Shown piece after piece: positions 46,638 through 60,128 of a DNA stretch of 64,000 nucleotides. The stretch is from Chaetorhynchus papuensis (Eukaryota; Chordata; Aves; Passeriformes; Rhipiduridae), in the NCBI GenBank assembly GCA_013396525.1, contig VWYX01000211.1, positions 826,223-890,222 on the forward strand. Direction: 5' to 3'. Position 1 is the stretch's first letter, and every line of letters starts with the position of its first letter. Position numbers and translations under genes: made by a program. The notes beneath the pieces are model-generated. The model made no database searches. It was not told the DNA's origin and saw nothing but the letters and a program-made list of their open reading frames with translations.

Positions 46638-49505
46638 TCACTCTTATCATTCCTTTATGATAGGAAATATGAATTAATAAAAAATTGAAGTATATTCAAT
46701 TTTTCATGGGTTATAACTGGCATACATTTAAAATATACCTCTGAGATTTTTGTATGAGTGTAAAAACTTTCTGTTGGACGTATTTTGCACATTAAGTCCT
46801 TCAGTAGTTCTGAATAGCAAAAAAGTCCCTTTAATATAAGACTGTAATGGCACACCAGCAGTGTATGTTCATTGGGAGTCTTTCTGTCTCAGTCACCTTT
46901 TAGCACGTACTTGACAGACTTTTTTTTTTCTGTATGAGCACTATTTATAGATTTTAAACATTCACAGTTTTCTTTTAGTCCCCTGACATTTTAAGTTTAT
47001 TGATTGGATTAACATTTCTAAAGATGCGGTGGCACTTCCTCAAATATCTAAGAAAATATATGCCTATATCACTGTACGTTCTTACATAAAACCTAAAATT
47101 TAGACAGAGAAAAACAATAAGTAATATCTTTGGTTGCAGAGTGCTGTATATAACCTCAGTTTATTTTTTATTGTGAAGTGGCAATATGGCTTATGAAGCA
47201 CAGCTTGAGCATGGGAGACAAGTGTGACTGTCTTTGTCTGATGTGCCAGCAGTCTGCTGCATCTCTCAGGAAAAACCACCAGACTGGTGGTATCTGTTAC
47301 TATTTGTAGGATTAACACCCCATGTTAATTCCAGCTGTTGTTCATGCAATTGTGCTCCTGGTAGCCAAATGAATGCTTCCTGTGCCCAGCTAGGGCAACT
47401 GTGTGTCAACTTGGCATTTAAAAAGTCTCCTTCTTGAATTATTCAGGAATATTCTCTCTGTGCATCAGAAGTCCCTTTCCTATGTATTTTTAAGAGTAGA
47501 ATAGTATAAATAGCTGATACATTGTGGTTTGTATGTAGATGATATTCTATTCTACATACACTTTGCTTACTGTGATTTAATTCTTTATGTTAAAAGTGTT
47601 CCTGCTTTTCATTTGCTCATCCAGGACATTTTCTGGCTTTTCCTGCCTAGGAGCATAGTGTGTGCCATGAGACATAAGGAGGATTCTAGTGAAAACACTC
47701 TTCATTCTTTCCATTTTGCATCAGTCTGGAGGACTGATCTCATCTGGATGGCAAAGAGTCCTGGTATCATCAGCACTGCTGAGCCTTTCTGAGTGCCAGA
47801 GGCAGTCTGAGTGACTCAGAGCTGAGACAGTAGGGCTTTTGAGAGCTGCCTCTGGGGCAGAGCCACATGGAGTCTCACAATCCCTGTGCTATCAAACACA
47901 ACAATAAAGCTTCACAATGCCCGTGTGTGAAAATACCAAACTCTGAGGGGTTGCTTTCTCATGCTGATAAGAGCTGTGAATGGTGCAAAAGTTCAAACTC
48001 ACATAGCTGGATTTATTTTCCTCATGACTGAAATCACAGTAACAGATTTCAAATCTCTGATTCAGTTCCCAAACCTGGCTGTTTCGATGATTTCTTCCAG
48101 ATCTCCCTGTCTTTATCAGAGATGCCTCCAGCAATGGAGGCGCACCTGCCAACATGAGTCAGAAAAAGTTAGCGGTCCAATGCTAATAAGAAGCACTCTG
48201 TTAATCACCATCTTGCTGACAGGCTTGTGTGTGATATATGTGTGTGGGCTGCTAGCAGATTAGCACCTTGTGTTAAGTGTGTACGTAACACACAAGCCTG
48301 GGGTTTCATTAATTTCTATAAAATTTCTGTTACAGTGAGGGGTCTCTTCAGCACATCTTATTATACCAGACACAGATGTCCTAAACAAAAAACAAGCTAA
48401 TGAACAAAAAATGCTCTGTTCGTGCTTGTATTCTCCTGGTGTCAAGAGATTCTATGTTTTTTACAAACTGTTTTATGTTTGCTTTTGAAAGCCTTTTTGC
48501 CGAACAATTGTTAGTCCTCTAAACAGATAATTCAAAATTTCATGTGGTGTTTAGGCTTTTTTGTGAATTGAAATGTTTAATTCTATGTATTCTGCAAAGT
48601 CTTTGGGGTAGGGAATACGTTTTCCTCATCTTCCTCCATAACATTATAATTCACTTGAATAATAAAAAACCAAAAAAGCAAAAATCTAGACGTTCCTCTT
48701 CCACATTTTTCCTGAGAGATCTGATAATGTCATTAGGTCCTGCAGTTTTGTTTATTTTTATTCAGCCTTTCCTTTCTTCCTTGCCAATAGGCCTTTTGGC
48801 TTTACCTCTTCTCTAATGACAGACATTTTTTATTTCTCTGGCTATTATCCTTTCCTGAAATTAAACTCTTACTCATTTTGTAGAAGGGAAAATACCAAAA
48901 AGAAAATTCCAGAGGCATAGGACTGTGCTGAATAGCTGCTGAAATTAACTGAGTGCAGAACTCCTACCTTGGTATATCATCAACATGCCAAACAAATTGC
49001 CTTAATCTGGAAAATGCAAGATGAAATTTCCAAAACTGGAATACCAGAGTGCTGCATGCTGCTGTGTGGCAAAGCACCCCAACATGAAGAAGAAGGTCAT
49101 TATTGTTCATGCAAGCTCCTCTGTGACAGGATTGTGGTTTTCTGGTGGTCTTGAATATCAATTTAATTATCTTATTATGATGTGGTTTACTTCAGTTTCT
49201 TAAAATTCCTGTATTTAACCTGTGATTTTTTTTTTTTAATGAAATCCCAGGGTTCATCTTATGATATAGGTGAGGAAAACAATGAGGCAGATTCAGCTGT
49301 TTTTTTTTAATTTTATCATCTTTAATGCCAAAAATAAAACAAAAATTTCACTTGGTTTTAAGATATTTTTTTGTGCAATTCTAGACTACAAAGCTACACA
49401 ATGGAACCATTTTATTCCATATTTTAGAGGAAAAACAAAACAAAAAATGAAATGTGGAAGCTGGGAAGTTTTCCTTCACTGTAAAGATTGAAATAAAATA
49501 AAATA

Positions 49506-49580
49506 NNNNNNNNNNNNNNNNNNNNNNNNNNNNNNNNNNNNNNNNNNNNNNNNNNNNNNNNNNNNNNNNNNNNNNNNNNN
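49506..49580. other. Assembly gap of 75 N
   Basis: Run of unknown bases. The left flank ends in an AATAAAATAAAATA low-complexity string. Confidence 0.99.
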
Positions 49581-50151
49581 TGATGCATTTTACCTCATTT
49601 GTCTATACCTTTTGTACTTCAATTGTTTATGGCACAGGCTCATATTCTTTCTGAATCAATGAAAATCAGAATATCAGTGTTTTTGTTTATTTTCATTAAA
49701 TTTAACATTAATGCAATCTCATTTCTCTAATATGGTCCATCCTTCCTCAAATAATCACTTTACTGTGAAAAAGCTTTTCATAGAAATTCTGATTACTCTT
49801 TGGCCTATGTTTTCAACATATTCAATGTCTGTTGTCCAGTACAAAAATTACTACTGAATTTTATAACTGTTCTGAAGAGAAATAAATTCTAATTTATAAG
49901 AAAATATTTGGATTTTAGATTTGCCTTCGAAAGCTTAGGAGTTTATTTGTTATAACAGTAAATTTTCTTGATTATTAGTTTGCGATTTAATTATGAATCC
50001 TTTTTAGGATAAGTCCGTCTCCAAAACAATGGTAAAACACAAGAATCCATGTAACAACAGGCATGGTATTCTGAAGAAGGAATTGTCATTAAATCTGGTA
50101 ATACAATTATTTATATTCAGGGAATGGGTAGATATGTATTATAGTGTATAT

Positions 50152-50345
50152 GGAATCATAGAATGTTATGCATTTCAAGGGACCTTAATGATCATCTGGT
50201 TCCACCCCCTGCCGTGAGCAGGGACTCCTTCCACTAGGCCAGGTCTCTCAAAGCCCCATCCAACCTGGCCTTGAACACTTTGGGGGATGGAGCATTCACA
50301 ACTTCTTTGGGCAACTTCAAAACTGTAACGTTTTTTCTCCTTTTT
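50152..50345 (-). mobile_element. CR1 retroposon 3' fragment
   Basis: Read on the plus strand it begins AATCATAGAATG, the complement of the CR1 tail. It then follows the reverse complement of the CR1 3' region: GGGACCTTAATGATCATCTG, CCCCCTGCCGTGAGCAGGGA, TCCAACCTGGCCTTGAACAC and ACAACTTCTTTGGGCAAC. Homology fades from about 50318. This is a 5'-truncated dead copy on the opposite strand from the other CR1 fragments. Confidence 0.93.
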
Positions 50346-51845
50346 TTCATGTAAAGATTTGCACCCTGTCATAAGAAACCTTGGAATTTAGAAGCAATCA
50401 TGGGAGAGTAAAGAAAAAAAGAGAAAAAAAAATCTCCTATTTTTATATGTAATACATGACATACATTTTTGTGTTAATGAGTATGTAGTACATACGTGTT
50501 TGTAGTTTCACATTTATGTAAATAGCTCATGTAATGCTCTAGGAAAGAGGATCCCATCATGGTAAGTGAAACATCAAAACTGAAAAAAGAAAACATCAGG
50601 TTTCTTGACCACATAATTTTTCTTTCCCATTAGATTTTTGTGTAGGCTACATAAGGTTTATCACTTTCTACACTGTTCTTGACAGCTGTCAGCTCAGCTT
50701 CTCCATGGACTTTTACTGCCTTAATCCTGACATGTAGGCTGGTGTGGTTGCCATCATGAAAGGATGCATTTGCTTGTCTTCATAACTCCCTTGCCTGTAT
50801 TTTCCTTAAAGTGAGGTGTAGAGCTCTTTAATACTCATGGTGCTGCTCCATAGTGAAGAATTCTTCTTAAAGTTACTGTTTGAACGTATAAATTATGTCA
50901 ACAAAAGAGCAAAAGTAAATAGAGACTTGAGTCATTGCATTCTGAAAGACACACATTGTTTAATACAAAGTATTTTAACTCTAAATCGTCATTTATTAGT
51001 CTACTGTTTATTGCTTATAAAATATGCTAAGATTGAGCTTTTTTCCCTCTCCATCTTTTACTGCAGAATCCCCTTTTAAGGGGCTATGTTAATCTCACAC
51101 GCAGTATAAAAGGACGCAGGTGTAGTGGTTTGCTCTGACTTCAAAGCCTATCCAAAAAACTTTACCAGATAAATTATGTTTTATGGTGTAGTTCAGCTGT
51201 ACCTGAGAGCTCTTATTTAGTTTCATTAACTGATTTAGAATGTTGTTTTATTGGCCAATTTCTGTAGGCAAGTTTTGCTTTTCCTGATACTTCACATAGG
51301 ATTGCACACATTTTGAGCAAATACTTAGCAGTGGTTGGAAGCTGATGGCTGGAGAAAGAAAATCACAGTGTAAAAGAAAAGAAAGACGTAGTCCATTAAA
51401 AAGATAAGTGATTACAAGTTTCACCTGCAATGGCAAGGTTTCAGATGGAAATCCACCTTTTATCTTGCTTTATGCACACGTGAAACCCAGCCTCTGACAT
51501 CCTGCTCTGAGTTTTTCTTTTCCCCGCAGGCTGAGTAGTTTTTTGCTGACCTGAGTGTTTATGTTATTAGTATGTAGTAGGTTACACACATATTGATGTT
51601 TGAAAGACTTTTAACTTAAGTGCAGTATTTTGCCAGTGTTAATCCACTGCTGGAAGTTGGTAGGAATCAGGCAGCCCAGGAACACATGCCAAGCAAAGCT
51701 GGGACCTGGCTGTGCAGAGCCAGGAGGGCACTCCTCTGGCTGTGCTCTGAGCAGGAGCTTCAGAAGATTTAAAGCTCCTTCCATTCTCCTGCCTACTTTT
51801 TCTATTGAAATTACTTTCCTTTTTTTACCTTGCAGGCTTCTTTTC

Positions 51846-51866
51846 AAAAAAAAAAAAAAAAAAAAA
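51846..51866 (+). repeat. A21 homopolymer
   Basis: Twenty-one consecutive A. No retrotransposon body ending in it was recognised upstream. Confidence 0.9.
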
Positions 51867-52597
51867 GCATCCCCACAGTTTCTTCCTAGCTCCCGTGGAA
51901 GCAATTCAGTGAAGGAAAATACCTCAAAGATAGCAGAATTTTTCCCAATCTCACATTCCCAATGCTGCTAAGTAAATCTATTATATAACTAGAAGTACAA
52001 AGTCTTCTAATTCTTTTAGGGGTGCCTTTGAAAACTGCCTCTGGCATTTACTTTCTGTCATTTAACTGCTCCTCTCCTGGAGCAGAGGAAATAGTTTAAT
52101 AACCTGCATAGCATTAAAGGTCTCTCTGTGTGAAGAGTGCTAACTACTGTATCAAAGATATTGCTTATCTTGCTTGAACTGCAATTGTGTGTCAGAGCAT
52201 AGTTATTAAGAAAAAGAAAATCAAATGATTTTCTTTCTGATTTTAAATATTATATAAATCCAGTTGGTCATTTCAGATGGTCCCTGAAAAAAAGCAGGAC
52301 AGACAGAAAAACTTATGATTAAGGGCTCTACTTTGTGTTCAATCAAGTAAAAATCCATTATTTAAATGATTATTCACCCATGCCTTTCCCACTTCCATAA
52401 TCTCCAAATGCAGGTGAATATAAATCAGGAAAGTCTATTTTTTATATACAATTAAAATTGCTATAAATTTTGATTTAAAAAAACCCCTCAGTTTGCATGC
52501 AACATTGTGTTTGGTTTCTGTTATTCTGTAAAGTGAACAGCATTTCTCCTTCCTCCGGTTGTCTTAAAGGAAAATATGTATGCATATACAGTATACA

Positions 52598-52619
52598 GTA
52601 CATATATATATATATGTAC
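52598..52619. repeat. 22-bp perfect palindrome around (AT)n
   Basis: GTACATATATA reads identically on the opposite strand as TATATATGTAC, giving a 22-base self-complementary block that could extrude as a cruciform. Confidence 0.9.
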
Positions 52620-55600
52620 ATGTATTTGTTTGTTTTTATGTTAGTCTCATTATAATTCTGCATTGTTTCATGCAATAATATTATCAGAGCTTGCATATGT
52701 AGACAGTTCTTACTGATTGGTTCTTTCAAGATCCAAAGCAAAGTTGTGCTTTTAGGCATTCATCTTTTTATCTTCCGTTTCCTGGTTTTAGCAGACATTT
52801 TCCTGACTTGGATGCTCTTCATTTTTACCCAGTACCATCCCACCAGTCTTTCACTTTGTGTTCACAGCATTCATTTTCATCACATTTTCAAACATGCAAA
52901 ATTCCAATTTAGTTTTTGTTCATAGACCTTGAAAAGAATAATGAAGTAATTAAGGGAACATATGGAGAGAGATTATTTTTTGCTATACTGTGCTATAATT
53001 CTGACACATTTTCTTTATGCTGAATAGTCTGTTAGTATAGAAGAAATCTTAACAATGTTTTGCATCAAATGAAGAAGAATGCATCTACAGTTCTGCATTT
53101 CTATAATACCAATGTCACTGAAGTATCACAGTGCTTTAAAAAAGTTATTTTCTTTCTACATGTGGAAGAAAGATGAGCTTTATTTTAAAGGACTGAGACC
53201 TTACCAGTGCTAGAGTCATCTATTGACACAGAGTAAAATTCTACTTAACAAGTATTTATGTATCTTTTAGAGGATACCTGTGAGAGAAAGAAATAACATT
53301 AATCCTCTTGCTATTTCAGCACAGAAAAACATAAAAAATGACAAAATGCAATTCAGACTTGGGTTTTTGCTAGTGGATGTATTTTTGTGTTAATCTAATA
53401 CACAAAGCTCTCTGTGTGTGGTAAGTATATCACAACTTCATTTACATCAAGATCTCTTAGGATACTTTAAGCAACCTTTTTTGGTGGAATAGACTTTGGA
53501 GCTGAATCAGAGTTCAGGATAAAAGAAATATTTTGAATATATCTTATAGTTGGTAAAGAACCATGACATAGCAATTTATTTGACTTATTTGTACATGAAA
53601 CTGCTGTGACTCAAATTCACTTAAACTACAACCTCTGTTCTATTTAGGTGTCAGAGTGTCTTGGAACATGTGGTTTCATTGTTTTTCCTGAGAATTTCTG
53701 AGTATCAAAGGAAGAACCTGGAATAAAACACTTTTGGCATTATATAATTAAAACTTCAGATAACTCAGGGATTTTTCTTTTATAAGCCTATGAGTGTCTG
53801 TTTAACTCCCTTTCCTAACTGGAAAACACGAATAACACTGCAGATCACTGTTAACAATACTGTTTAGAAGGTATAGAAAATAATTAATCTTACAGATTTG
53901 TTTCTGTTACAAATTGACAGGAAATAGAAACCACTGTAAATTTAAGACTTCATACAGCTTTTAGAAACAAATTTACCATCACGTAGCACCTTTTAGGTGA
54001 CTGATAGGTGTTTCTTTTTTAATTTCCCTTTTATGGAAGTTTTGTAATAAATTCTACTTCATAACTCAGGATGACTGAAAGACTAATTTTAGCTCTGAAG
54101 TGTTTTTACATCTAAATTGATCAATACATCAGATGGATTAATTAATTTCTGCTGTCAGGGCCAAGGACTGTTGGTGTATATAACCTTGCTGATGTATAAT
54201 TTATTAATTTTTCAAACAGTAACTTTTTTTAACTTTCTGTATATCCCTTCCATTTTTAAGTCTTTGAAAAGGTCTGCCTATTTCAAAGAATAAACTTGCA
54301 TCCTGTTAGGGAAATGCTGAGGTTCAGTCAGTAACACAGACCAGCACTAACCTGCAAAAGGTGAAAAAAAATCAGGATAAATGTAATTTACTTCTGACAG
54401 CTGCATAAATTAGGAAGAAGTTTCCTGAGAAATGAACATGATTACATTTTTTCCATATAGCCAAAGTTTTACCCTATCAGAATGAAATTATGTAGGTGAA
54501 AACAGTAGAATTACTGACACATGAACAAATACATATGAATTCCCCTCCACTGAAAGAGAAATCTGCTATGTTTGGCAAAACCTTTTGAAAATATTTAGCT
54601 TAAAAGAAGATGTCATTCTCCTGTTCAGAATTTTCATAAGGCACAATCAATTCTGAACTAAAAAAATCCCCAGTACCTAAGGAAGACCTGGGCTCTTTCC
54701 ACACACAACAAATCCTGGAATATGCTAAACCATCAGAACTCTTATGAATCATGTCAAGAATTGTGCTACAGGTTCCAGCAATTCTGTCTCTTGGTAATAA
54801 TTCCTTTAAAGAACAAACACATCTTCTAAAATGCCATGCTCTAATGATGAATATATACAGAGTAAATTAACAAGAAATAACTTGGGAAACATCTGAAACG
54901 ATTCTACTCCAGAAACCAAGTACAGTTCTTCCAATTCCCTCTCTGTACTTCCTCATCTTCAGTTATGTTTCTATTTAATTCCTCTGCATTTGAAATTAAA
55001 TTAGGTAAATGAAAAAAATGCATGAGAAACCATGCAAAAAATTACTTACCATATATACATTCAAGACTATATTTTGAGAAATTAAATGAACACTGTAGCA
55101 GAAAAACAGAATAAAATGCGTTATGCAATTTTTATTAATGAAAACAAAAAATATACTCATTTAATCATAAGGCCCAATGTATGTTTTCTATAGAATGTAC
55201 CATTTTAGAGTAGTCTTTGATACACTATTGTATCATTATATTTATTTCTTCTTCATTTTGCCCTGATGATTCCATCAGTTACTCCTGAATAAACAAATAA
55301 CAATATTTCTGAAAGAAAACTACTTTGATTTGGGATTCTTACTGAAAACATCTTGACTTCATCTGAATCTTCAGTATTTGTTTCTATTAAGCAAATCATT
55401 TGCCTAGGGTTGATAAGCCTTCATTCTGCTGATCTGTTAAACCTTTTAGGTAAATTGATTTATGATTAGAGGTCAGTCTGTTAGATAAAAGCCCTGGTTT
55501 GCCTGTTTGCATATCTGTGTTTTCACAGCTGATAAGGGGCATATATTTCCCTCAGGACAGTTTGGAGTATTGAAAACTCACAGTTCTTACATCCCCAGTC

Positions 55601-57723
55601 TTCTCTTCCTCATAAATAGGACATTAAAAAATGTAAGTAATCTTTATTTCTTTCAATTTACACTTATAAAAGCACCAACTGGAAATTGCTATAAGATCTA
55701 TGAGGTTCTGATTATGATTTCTGTAAAGCGTAACTGGCATCAGTAGAGATAGATGGATGGTTTTTTAGGGTTGTGTCTTGATCAGATAATCAAATGAGTA
55801 CATACAGAGGTAAAAAAAAATAATGAGCTGGTCTTTAGCAAAATATAATTCTTACCAATTTCATCTTTTCATTCTTCTCACTGCTATCCTACCCTCACTT
55901 CTTATGATTTATGATTAATAGTTAATTTTTGCCCTTCAAGATCTGGTTGAGAAACCATTTGAAGAATATCGGTATAAACTTAATACACTAAATATTTGCA
56001 AAATATGTCATTTTTATTCTTAATTTTAAGACTGTAGGAAGTAGAAAATACATGCATGATGACAGATGTTCCTTTGGCCAAATCTGAGTGAGCAGTTGAG
56101 AACTTTTAGGAATTAGTGAATATTGGTAGACTCCAGTACACTCCATTCAAACCAAAACCTTGCAACCTGAGATCTTTTCACCATATTTTGTGTTTCATTT
56201 GTTCTTTAGTTACGACAATATGGTGTCAAGATCATTAATTTCGATACAAATGTCTATTTACATCTCAGAGAAACTTCTTTTACTTACAGTTGCCTCTGGG
56301 TAGTTTCTTTTGCTTTCTTTCAGCATTTCTTTTCATTTATATCAACTACTTCAACTTTCTTGTAGGTGGTGTATATTTGGGTTAGAACTCCATACTCAGG
56401 TATTACCTAGTTCAAGCTTATGATGCCACTACAAAATATTAGATTTCTCTTTATTTAGAATGAAAACAAGAAACGAGAGACAAGTACCATGTGTCAGAGT
56501 GTGCACTTGTCACTGCATTTTTTTTTTTTGAATACAGTTTGGAATGCTGTGGAAACAAGTGGTGTAATGTCTACATGTAGGAATCTGGCTTGCACATCCT
56601 CAAAAACCCAGCAAGGGATGAGCTGCATCATTAAGTACCTAAATGTCTTTGATGATCTTGCCCTCGTTACTCCAGAATTTATCTAATGAAAGAAATTGTT
56701 GTAGTGAAATGACTCAAGCAAAAAGTATTTGTAATACATAGAAAAATTATATAACCGTCCATACATTCATAGTAGGGGTGTGTGATCCCTTTGTTAGTTT
56801 AAGGACAAAAACATTATGGCATTGTAAGCTGAAGTTTCTAAAATGACCTAAAACACTCATGAGATCTTCTGTTAGATGACCTTCATTAGCACATTTTATA
56901 ACTAAGTTCAGAAAATATTACACTGTGACAAATCTAGTTTTCATATTTTGATAAGTTAATGAGTTTCTCTTTTAACTTGCTAAAGTAACACCAACACTGC
57001 ACAAAAGATTACAATGGCATGATGAAATAATTAATTTAGTCTTAATTATTTAAAATATATTTCTCAGAAGTAAGAATAGCTGTAAAAGTAAATATCATAT
57101 CAAGATGAACAAAGCATTTCAGAAGACTATCGCATATTCTTATACTTTGGGGTCTGAGTGTAGTTTGTAAACATAGCCCTGAACTGTGCTGCCAAGATTT
57201 GCATGCAGAAATCTGTTATGGATTCATTAGTTGCAGGGAAAAAAAAAAATAAAAAGAATGGGAACTCATCCATTTATTGGTGACCTTTTTTCCCCTCCCT
57301 TTTCTGCTGGTAGTCACAAAGTAGACAGACTTCAGGAAAGGAAAATTCCTTCTGTAGGCAGCTTTTCTTTTTCTCCAAGAAGTTATGTCCAGATTTCTGC
57401 AATATTTAAAGTACAGATACTGTATCTCAGCCCTATAAAGCCCCATGAATTATGAACACGCCCTTCCTTTCCTCCTGCATCCTTGCAGTGCTTGCAATTC
57501 AAGCTTTCCCAGCGCTGCACTGTGGTGTCTCACTGGACAGAATGTCTAAGACCAGGCACCATTTGTGCCTTTGTTTTTCTTGCTAGGTCATAATAAGGAA
57601 GGAAGATCTGTCTGTAGCCTAGTCCTGTTGATTTTTGAAGTGGATGAGGATCTGACCAAGCTGCCTTTGATTCAAACTATATTGGGAAAGAAATAGATAA
57701 AAATTCAAGAAAATAAAGGTGCA

Positions 57724-57729
57724 TTTATT
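57724..57729 (-). terminator. Poly(A) signal AATAAA for the minus-strand exon
   Basis: TTTATT on the plus strand gives AATAAA on the minus strand, about 260 bases after the stop of the candidate exon at 57987-58102. A second AATAAA overlaps the stop codon itself (57986-57991). Poly(A) hexamers are common in AT-rich DNA, so its value depends on the exon. Confidence 0.3.
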
Positions 57730-57986
57730 TTCTCCTTTTTTTGCCACATTATTAATATGCCTTTTTTTTTCCCCTTCTATGAACTAGCTGCGAAGTGCAG
57801 TGTTCTGCTTAACAAGTGGGGTTCTTTTTGTGTTTGAAAATGTGTTTGCTTTCACTGTAGAGAGCTCTTGACAGAGTTGCAAAATTAACTAAACTGCAAC
57901 TGCTTTGACAGTGAAGTTTCAAGAAATTGCATGTGGTTCTGCTTTATAAAAAAAATCAACATAATACAGTTGCAACAGTGTAAAGT

Positions 57987-58102
57987 TTATTCTCCAATTT
58001 CAGCTGTCATGATCACCAACTTCTTTAAATGGAGGATGTCTTCACGATTGATTTGATGATAAGTTTGCAATACTACTGTACTCTTCATGGCTTCAGGTTG
58101 TT
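57987..58102 (-). CDS. Candidate terminal coding exon, minus strand, unrecognised protein
   Basis: On the minus strand the acceptor CATTATTTTCTACAG ends at 58103. The exon takes two bases to finish a codon and then encodes QPEAMKSTVVLQTYHQINRE followed by DILHLKKLVIMTAEIGE, with stop TAA at 57987-57989. The residue pattern (spaced Leu, Ile and Val with Lys, Glu and Gln) suggests an amphipathic helix or coiled-coil tail and looks like real protein. A 3' untranslated region could run to the poly(A) signal at 57724. Upstream exons would lie toward or beyond 64000. I do not recognise the gene. The chance of a pseudo-exon cannot be excluded from sequence alone. Confidence 0.33.
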
Positions 58103-59999
58103 CTGTAGAAAATAATGAGATGTTTGAGTTGCATTATGAAAGAAAAACCACAGCCCACAGGTCCTGAACTCAGAAAAGAACTTCTTTTACTGGTTCAGGG
58201 AGAAGAGTACCCCTCTGCTAGCCCTCAACCTGACCAATCTGGTTTGGGACAAGAAGTACACTATTGCAGGTTTACCTAGACTTTGCTATTGAATTATCTG
58301 AAAATGACCATTGATAATTTAGAGGCACGGAAAAAAAAAATCACTGTTGCAAGGTCAAATATTTTAGTTAATATTAAGCACTGAAATGTTTGTATTGTTA
58401 CACAGATTGTGAAAAATCCTTTTCTGAAAAGGGAAACATTACTAAATCCTTAGTAGCTTAAAGTGTATTTTACTGTCAATTAAAGTTTAAATTTAAGAGT
58501 TTGTTTGGGTTGTTTCATTTAGGTAAAGTTGATATGCACATTCAGATTAACAGAGATTTTTAAATTACAAATAAGAAAAATAAGTAAGGGAGCAATGCAT
58601 TGCTCCTCAGGAGAGTACAGAATCAAATCCTAAACAAATAAATACAAATTTTTAGGGCACATCAACAAGTTTCCTTGAGTAATCAATGGCTATGATGATG
58701 TAGAATGTCTTAAGTGCAAGCTACATAATTTTCTGTATTTATTATTATGATATATTTGTTCATCTTAGAGGTGAGTGTTGCTTGAAATAATCTTTTCCAA
58801 GTCACTGATTACAGAAGTGATGTATCTGTTCCGTTCCCTGCCGTATGGAAATGCTTACAGCAATACATTATACCAGAATGCTTTGTCTCCAGTGCTTTCA
58901 GTACTATTTGCTGTGTGATTTCTTGAAGTATTCATTAATTAAGGAAGCATAATGCAAATTATTGAAATTCAGACTAAGACCAAAGTAAATGAATGTACCT
59001 TTAAAAGGAGAAAAGATGCTATTATTAGAACACTTCTAACTTAGTTTATTTAATTTATTTGCATAGCTGTAATTAAGCTATAGTGCACTTCATTTTTGCA
59101 CTAAAATTAAGTAGAATAAAATCATCACTTTTTAATAACATCAAATTAAATGTCATTAATGAGAATTTAATCACCATGTTTCATATTAGATATAGTTAGC
59201 TAATGATCTATAAATCTGTATGAAACACACCTTAACAACATAACACTTTACATAATAAAATAACTAATCTAAGCCCAAGAAGTAATTAAGAAGGTGTCAT
59301 ATGTGCCATATTTCACTGTCCATGAGAGAAGACAATTGAAGCTCGGATGAAATATAAAATATTAAATTTGACTTGGCCTGCCCAAAGCCCTCTACCATTA
59401 TTTATACTTTTATTTGGTACTTTCTATTTAAATTATCCTAATGGTCTTGTATTTCTTTGCATTTGTGTTTTTATAATTTGTGGCAGGTGAGGAGATAGCA
59501 TATGTAGGGGGTTACTCCGTTAAAATACTGCACAGACTGTGCTCGTGGTGTTGGCTTTAGTTTTCTTGGTTTGTTCTTACATTAAGAATTTTCACCAGAG
59601 AATTTATTTTATTAAAATAAAAATTTTCTAAGAGGGAATTTTGTGATTTCTGGGGTGAATTTTCTCAGATTCTCTGGGTACAATTTCTGCTCAAAATCAA
59701 TGAGAAGAAGCAGTTCTATTTAGTTCATTGAATCAGTGCTACCACAGGATTTCAACTTTGAGGATACTATGAGCTAAACTACCTTGCAATTCTGCTGAAA
59801 TCCTGTCATACTCTTGGTTTTTCCAGTTATACAAGAAAACAAAGCCATGCAAACCCTAAGACACCAAATGCCCACACTTTTTTACTAATTCCTTTTGAAA
59901 TAACAAATACTGATGGAAGAAAGAAATATTGTTGAAATGTATTTTTTAATTTGCCCCCTCATGTTCTTATCTTAGTTTATTGAATGTTGTGATATCTAT
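58103..59999. other. AT-rich DNA, possibly intronic to the minus-strand candidate
   Basis: No further exon was convincing. It contains the octamer-bearing block at 58920-59330. No recognised transposon was seen. Confidence 0.5.
58920..59330. promoter_or_regulatory. Possible enhancer-like block with two POU octamers
   Basis: A perfect octamer ATGCAAAT lies at 58952-58959 and its reverse complement ATTTGCAT at 59057-59064. Around them are many homeodomain-type TAATTA, TTAATT and TAATTAAG cores. No low-complexity run explains them. The arrangement resembles conserved developmental enhancers, but AT-rich DNA produces such motifs often. Confidence 0.2.
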
Positions 60000-60128
60000 A
60001 ACTCAGATATTTAAAAGCTGTCTGGACACAGTCCTGGGCAATCAGCTCTACATGGCCCTGCTTGAGGCCCTGCTTGATAATACGACCTCCTGAGACACCT
60101 GATCTCAGACATTCTGTGGTTCTCTAAT
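60000..60128 (+). mobile_element. Old CR1 retroposon 3' fragment
   Basis: AGCTGTCTGGACACAGTCCT, GGGCAATCAGCTCTACATGG and CCCTGCTTGAGGCCCTGCTT follow the CR1 3' region. A diverged GACCTCCTGAGACACCTGAT stretch ends in ATTCTGTGGTTCT. More degraded than the copies at 17611 and 50152, so probably older. Confidence 0.8.

Larger units (their letters stand above)
45299..50151. other. Unique non-coding DNA with one assembly gap
   Basis: No gene or recognised transposon was seen. It contains the hairpin at 46598-46637 and the 75-base N gap. The longest frame (119 codons, 45818-46177 plus) is hydrophobic and motif-free. A frame at 47961-48263 ends in a hydrophobic segment but has no other support. Confidence 0.55.
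50346..57704. other. Long unique AT-rich non-coding stretch
   Basis: No gene or recognised transposon was seen over about 7.4 kb. It holds an A21 run at 51846-51866 and the AT palindrome at 52598-52619. The open frames flanking the A run on both strands at 51611-51971 are low-complexity shadows. Confidence 0.6.

Noticed and set aside
47961..48263. A 100-codon plus frame with an ATG and a hydrophobic C-terminal stretch resembling a membrane segment.
   Set aside because: There is no splice or promoter context, no family motif, and an overlapping minus frame of similar length. Chance is sufficient.
51611..51971. Open frames on both strands encoding Lys-rich or Phe-rich runs.
   Set aside because: They are created by the A21/T21 homopolymer and its GC-richer surroundings.
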